A stretch of 10,224 bases of DNA from positions 1-10,224 of the forward strand of contig DAOVGF010000051.1 of NCBI GenBank assembly GCA_030672545.1, in the 5' to 3' direction. The notes beneath the pieces were generated by a model. That model was not told the DNA's origin, did not search any database, and saw only the letters and a list, made by a program, of their open reading frames with translations. Each line of letters starts with the position of its first letter. Position 1 is the first letter of the stretch. The position numbers and the translations under genes are program-made. Below are positions 6,810 through 10,224 of the stretch, one piece after another. Origin of the DNA: Candidatus Aerophobota bacterium (GTDB taxonomy: Bacteria; Aerophobota; Aerophobia; Aerophobales; Aerophobaceae).

Positions 6810-6838
6810 TGGGGGGTAGCCTTGTATTTAAGGAATAG
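6806..6838 (+). other. Ten-codon ORF at the mrdA start, possibly the displaced true mrdA start
   Basis: ATG codons at 6806 and 6809 open a frame that stops at TAG 6836-6838. AAGGTGG (6798-6804) lies 4 bases before ATG 6809, and this ATG overlaps the prmC stop TGA (6807-6809), an arrangement typical of coupled genes. The frame is one base off mrdA. Removing one G from the run at 6811-6816 would join it to mrdA. It is either an indel artefact, a slippage switch or coincidence. Confidence 0.35.
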
Positions 6839-8624
6839 TTTAGGACCGGGGCGGGATCAATTCCAGAGGAGACTTAAAGTTATTTGGATAGGGGTAATCT
6901 GCGGTTTGATTCTACTTCTAATTAGAGTAGGCTGGCTTCAGTTAATAGAAGGGGAAAGATATCTACATTTATCTAAGACCCATTGTTTCAGATTGGTTCC
7001 TCTGCCCGCTCCTCGCGGTCTAATTCTGGATCGAGCGGGGAGAATTCTGGCAGACAATCGAGCTTCTTTTTCTCTGGCAGTAGTACCTCGTAACATCCGG
7101 GAAGCGGATTCTCTGCTGGAGGCTTTAAAAAAGGTGGTTTCCCTGGATATAGATAGAGTCAGAGAGAAAATTGAGAAAGCTCCCAATCCTTATCGTCCGG
7201 TTGTTTTGAAGAAAAATATAGATCTTGCTTTGATAACCTGTCTTCTGGAGTATGAAGAAGAATTCCCCGGAGTGATTATTCTTGATCATCCAGCCAGAAA
7301 TTATCCTCAGGGTAGATTAACTAGTCATCTCCTGGGTTATTTGGGCGAGGTTAGTGCTGCAGAACTCGATACCCGGAGTAATCCGACTCTGGAATCAGGA
7401 GATATGGTAGGAAAGATGGGGATAGAAAAGGTTTGTAATTCTTACCTTTTGGGGCGAAAGGGGGCCCGGCAGGTAGAGGTTGATGTTATGGGCCGTCAAT
7501 TGCGGACTATTCTGGAGAAGGATCCCACTCCCGGTGATAATGTTTATCTCACTTTGAATCTGAGAATGCAGGAGATTGCTGAGGAGGAGTTTGGTGAAAG
7601 AACAGGAGTTGTTTTAATTGGTGATCCCTTCACGGGAGAGATTCTTGCTTTATTGAGTCATCCCTGCTTTGATCCTAATTGGTTCATCCGGGGGATTTCT
7701 CAGGAAGAATGGAATAAATTAAGGGAAGATCCCACTCATCCTTTGGAAAATAGAGCTATCAGAGGAGAATATCCTCCAGCTTCAACTTTCAAGATAGTGG
7801 TGGCCTCGGCAGCTCTGGAAGAAAAACTGGCCGATGAGAAAACAACTTTTCTTTGCCCGGGAGAGTATCGGATAGGTGATCGGGTTATCAAATGTTGGAA
7901 AGAAGAAGGACATGGAGTTATTGATCTGGAACAAGCGCTGGTCCATTCCTGTAATATTTTCTTTTGTCAACTGGGAATTAAGGTAGGAGTGAGTAGGATA
8001 ATTGAATTTGCCCGACGTTTTGGTTTGGGAAAACCTACCGGCATTGACTTACTTTCAGAAAAAGAAGGATTACTACCTACCCCGGCCTGGAAGCGGAATA
8101 GGGAAGGTGAGACCTGGTATCCAGGAGATACGGCTAATCTATCTATCGGGCAGGGTTATGTCTTGGTAACGCCGGTGCAAATGTTGAATCTGGTTAGTGC
8201 GCTGATCAACGGAGGACTACTGCTAAGGCCTTATCTGGTCAGGAGAATCGCTGACTTTAAAGGAGACACTATTGTTGAGTTTTCTCCCCACCGGATAAAG
8301 AACGTTCATCTATCTTCTGAGACAATAAATTTCTTAAGGGAAGCTTTAAGGGGAGTGGTAAAAGAAGGAACGGGGTGGCGAGCCAATAACCAGGTGGTCT
8401 CCATATCCGGGAAGACCGGAACTGCCCAGTTGGCCGGAGAGCAACCACCTCATAATTGGTTTGTGGGATATGCTCCTTCAGACAATCCTTCTTTAGCTAT
8501 AGTTGTTCTGGTGGAGCACCGAGAGGAAGAAATTGCTATAGCTCCTGAGATAGCCGGAAAGATATTGACTCAGATATTTGAGGAGAAGCTTGTACCGGTC
8601 GGAAAGGACAAAGTGATGCAATGA
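6822..8624 (+). CDS. mrdA: Penicillin-binding protein 2 (elongasome transpeptidase)
   Basis: This class B penicillin-binding protein cross-links peptidoglycan during side-wall elongation as partner of RodA. As written it has 600 residues. A short cytoplasmic tail precedes one membrane anchor (about 19-37), followed by the dimerisation/pedestal domain (APRGLILDRAGRILADN; NYPQGRLTSHLLGYLGE). The periplasmic transpeptidase has the nucleophile S321 in STFK (321-324), SCN (376-378) and KTG (531-533). The segment KCWKEEGHG is typical of PBP2 rather than PBP3. The start as written is TTG 6822. An in-frame TGA at 6807-6809 blocks any longer form, and the only ribosome-binding candidate is the G run at 6811-6816. 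A one-base-shorter G run would give an ATG start at 6809 instead. The stop overlaps rodA by four bases. mreBCD, common neighbours, are absent. Confidence 0.94.
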   Translation: MYLRNSLGPGRDQFQRRLKVIWIGVICGLILLLIRVGWLQLIEGERYLHLSKTHCFRLVPLPAPRGLILDRAGRILADNRASFSLAVVPRNIREADSLLEALKKVVSLDIDRVREKIEKAPNPYRPVVLKKNIDLALITCLLEYEEEFPGVIILDHPARNYPQGRLTSHLLGYLGEVSAAELDTRSNPTLESGDMVGKMGIEKVCNSYLLGRKGARQVEVDVMGRQLRTILEKDPTPGDNVYLTLNLRMQEIAEEEFGERTGVVLIGDPFTGEILALLSHPCFDPNWFIRGISQEEWNKLREDPTHPLENRAIRGEYPPASTFKIVVASAALEEKLADEKTTFLCPGEYRIGDRVIKCWKEEGHGVIDLEQALVHSCNIFFCQLGIKVGVSRIIEFARRFGLGKPTGIDLLSEKEGLLPTPAWKRNREGETWYPGDTANLSIGQGYVLVTPVQMLNLVSALINGGLLLRPYLVRRIADFKGDTIVEFSPHRIKNVHLSSETINFLREALRGVVKEGTGWRANNQVVSISGKTGTAQLAGEQPPHNWFVGYAPSDNPSLAIVVLVEHREEEIAIAPEIAGKILTQIFEEKLVPVGKDKVMQ

Positions 8625-9691
8625 AGGTATCTTTCCTAAAAAAACTGGATGTTTTTCTTTTAATGGCCACTTTAGCTTTGACTGGTTGGGGACTTTTTCA
8701 TCTTTCCACTATTACCACTCATTATTTCATTCGGCAGCTCTGGTGGACCGGCCTGGGTATTTGTCTCTTATGGGTATTCTCTTGCTTTAGGTCGCGTCTA
8801 TGGGAAAGATTGTCCTACCCTATATATTTGGTGGTGTTTCTAAGCCTGATCTTGGTTCTTCTGGTGGGAACAGAAATTAATGCTGCTCGCCGTTGGATTA
8901 GTTTGGGAGGGGTAACTTTTCAGCCTTCAGAATACGCCAAAATTGCTTTGATTTTTGCTCTGGCGCGTCTCTTAAGCAGCCGTAGTCCAATAGGTTGGAA
9001 GAAAATTTCTCTCTCTTTGTTTCTCACGGTCGTTTTTAGTATCTTGATTGCCCGGGAGCCTGACCTGGGAGGAGCTCTTCTCCTACTACCAATCTGGGTA
9101 GCGATTCTTTTTCTCTCCGGGGTTTCCCTGAAGAAATTACTCCCTCTCCTGGGAGGCATGATAGCTTTTTTACCCCTCTCATTTTTCTTTCTTCATCCCT
9201 ATCAACGAAGGCGCATTCTTACCTTTATCACTCCTCAGGGTGATCCCCTGGGTAGTGGCTGGAACATCCGTCAGTCGGAGATTGCCTTGGGTTCAGGAAG
9301 ACTGTTGGGTCGGGGTATGGGAGGAGCTGCTCACACCCAGCTCAAATTCTTACCTAATCCCTTTACTGATTTCATATTCTCCAGTATGGGGGAAGAATGG
9401 GGATTCCTTGGTGTTTTAGTGGTTTTGGGGCTCTACTTCGTTATCATCCACCGGGGACTAACTCTGGCCAGAGAGAGGGGCAGGAGTTTTCCCGGACTGG
9501 TGGCCGCTGGGATAGTCTTCGTTCTTTTTCTTCAGGTTTTGATCAACGTTGGGGTGGCCAGCGGGATAATGCCGGTGACCGGGATACCCCTTCCCTTAAT
9601 CAGTTGTGGAGGCAACTCAACTTTATTGTTTCTTTCGGCCATGGGCATCCTCCTCGGCTTAAGAAAGGAGGGGTCAGGTCTCAACATTTGA
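8621..9691 (+). CDS. rodA: SEDS-family peptidoglycan glycosyltransferase RodA
   Basis: This integral membrane glycosyltransferase polymerises lipid II into glycan strands during elongation, in complex with PBP2. The 356 residues form about ten hydrophobic segments. SEDS signatures include GGVTFQPSEYAKIALIF, AREPDLGGALLLLP, and the extracellular loop with GDPLGSGWNIRQSEIALGSG, GRGMGG and LPNPFTDFIF. D250 in that loop aligns with the essential aspartate of E. coli RodA (from memory, D262). GIPLPLISCGGNSTL is near the C-terminus. FtsW is a close paralogue, but pairing with PBP2 favours RodA. ATG 8621 overlaps the mrdA stop (ATGA, 8621-8624). The nearest ribosome-binding candidate, AAAGGA at 8603-8608, is rather far at 12 bases, so translational coupling is likely. 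This appears to be the last gene of the operon, yet no terminator hairpin follows. Confidence 0.94.
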   Translation: MKVSFLKKLDVFLLMATLALTGWGLFHLSTITTHYFIRQLWWTGLGICLLWVFSCFRSRLWERLSYPIYLVVFLSLILVLLVGTEINAARRWISLGGVTFQPSEYAKIALIFALARLLSSRSPIGWKKISLSLFLTVVFSILIAREPDLGGALLLLPIWVAILFLSGVSLKKLLPLLGGMIAFLPLSFFFLHPYQRRRILTFITPQGDPLGSGWNIRQSEIALGSGRLLGRGMGGAAHTQLKFLPNPFTDFIFSSMGEEWGFLGVLVVLGLYFVIIHRGLTLARERGRSFPGLVAAGIVFVLFLQVLINVGVASGIMPVTGIPLPLISCGGNSTLLFLSAMGILLGLRKEGSGLNI

Positions 9692-9717
9692 CATTAGGCA
9701 ACAAATCGAGAAATTAA
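9688..9717 (+). promoter_or_regulatory. Possible sigma70-type promoter for the VOC gene
   Basis: TTGACA (9688-9693), a perfect -35 consensus, overlaps the rodA stop codon. The best -10 at usual spacing is weak (AATTAA at 9712-9717, 18-base spacer, 3 of 6 matches). A better-looking TATAAA at 9725-9730 is too far from this -35. The case rests mainly on the -35 and on the change of gene function after rodA. Confidence 0.25.
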
Positions 9718-9744
9718 ACAACATTATAAACAGGAGGGAGAAAA

Positions 9745-10224
9745 ATGAGCAAGAGAAAAGTAGTACAGATATGCATTGTGGTGAGAGATATTGACAGGTC
9801 TATGGAGAAATATTGGAACACCCTGGGTATTGGTCCCTGGGATGTTTATACCTTCAGTTCGGAGACAGTCAAGGAGTTCACTTTGCACGGCAAGCCAGTG
9901 GAAGATTTTAAATATAAAATAGCTCTGGCTATGCTGGGAGATATGCAATGGGAACTCATTCAACCTATTAAAAATGTTCCGATTTATGAGGATTTTCTCA
10001 GGGAAAAAGGCGAAGGTATTCATCATATTAAGGAAAAAGTGAATGATGATGATATAGAAGAAATTTTGGAGAAATTCAAACAAAAAGGAATAGAGGTTAC
10101 CGTAAGTGGCAAATTTGATGAGGATGTTTTTATTTACTTAGATACCGAATCTACTCTGGGCATGATTTATGAAATTGGGAATTGCGGCAAAATACGAGCT
10201 CCAGAGAGACGATATCCGCCTAAT
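9745..10224 (+). CDS. VOC-superfamily protein (glyoxalase / methylmalonyl-CoA epimerase-like), 3'-truncated
   Basis: ATG 9745 follows a strong AGGAGG (9732-9737, 7-base spacing), and the frame stays open for 160 codons to the last base of the window. The fold is two beta-alpha-beta-beta-beta modules. Module 1 (about 5-75) starts VVQICIVVRDIDRSMEKYW. Module 2 (about 90-145) has GIHHI and ends MIYEIG. The likely metal ligands by position are Q8, E70, H93 or H94, and E143, the usual four-site VOC pattern, with Gln where many members have His. The tail APERRYPP suggests the stop is close. Similar proteins include methylmalonyl-CoA epimerase and many uncharacterised glyoxalase-like enzymes; the substrate cannot be told from sequence. 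A hand count of 9781-10200 gives about 38% G+C, below the roughly 45% upstream. It seems separate from the rib-wall operon. Confidence 0.85.
   Translation, partial: MSKRKVVQICIVVRDIDRSMEKYWNTLGIGPWDVYTFSSETVKEFTLHGKPVEDFKYKIALAMLGDMQWELIQPIKNVPIYEDFLREKGEGIHHIKEKVNDDDIEEILEKFKQKGIEVTVSGKFDEDVFIYLDTESTLGMIYEIGNCGKIRAPERRYPPN

Noticed and set aside
6822..9691. Division pair PBP3-FtsW rather than elongation pair PBP2-RodA
   Set aside because: The KCWKEEGHG segment, the immediate pairing, and the lack of ftsL, mur or other division genes favour PBP2-RodA.
9397..9717. Plus-strand open frame of 106 codons inside the end of rodA
   Set aside because: It is in another frame of the conserved SEDS C-terminus and has a low-complexity, unfamiliar translation.
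9724..10083. Minus-strand open frame of 119 codons
   Set aside because: It mirrors the VOC gene, which has a strong ribosome-binding site and a coherent fold on the plus strand.

Overview
The window is a densely packed, one-directional stretch of bacterial housekeeping genes, all on the + strand. Spot counts give roughly 45% G+C. Arginine is often AGA/AGG and isoleucine often ATA. Nothing here fixes the taxonomy. The short palindromic intergenic repeats, the moderate G+C and the mixed operon resemble genomes of uncultured anaerobic candidate phyla, but that is a guess. The elongation pair PBP2-RodA and alanine racemase indicate a peptidoglycan-walled, probably rod-shaped bacterium.

Region 1 (1-2075) is the end of a 2-oxoacid dehydrogenase operon. 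It holds a 5'-truncated E1 beta subunit and a complete E2 acyltransferase with one lipoyl domain. The substrate is probably pyruvate, although acetoin cannot be excluded. E1 alpha should lie just upstream; no E3 gene is in view.

Region 2 (2076-2340) is a 265-base gene-free block of short palindromic repeats. It contains GGTAGCCGCA in both orientations, hairpins with CTAAAG/CTTTAG cores, and a TGTCATTGCGAG...GACAATCTC element. It runs up to 12 bases from the riboflavin synthase start and occupies the place where an FMN riboswitch might be expected.

Region 3 (2353-9691) reads as one transcription unit with gaps of 24, 39, 28, 7, 12 and -4 bases: ribE, ribBA, ribH (riboflavin synthesis without ribD), alr (D-alanine supply), prmC (release-factor methylation), mrdA (PBP2) and rodA (cell-wall elongation). 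Alr supplies the D-alanine that enters the wall polymer built by PBP2 and RodA. The riboflavin and PrmC genes have no obvious functional link to the wall genes.

Region 4 (9692-10224) has a 53-base spacer with a possible promoter. It is followed by a VOC-superfamily (glyoxalase/epimerase-like) gene that runs off the window and is lower in G+C than its neighbours.

I see no mobile-element gene, RNA gene, CRISPR array or new multi-gene system. The points most worth checking are: the mrdA start, where a G6 run separates a strong Shine-Dalgarno plus ATG from the mrdA frame by one base; the riboflavin synthase, which departs from E. coli and B. subtilis at two usually conserved positions; and the composite repeat block.
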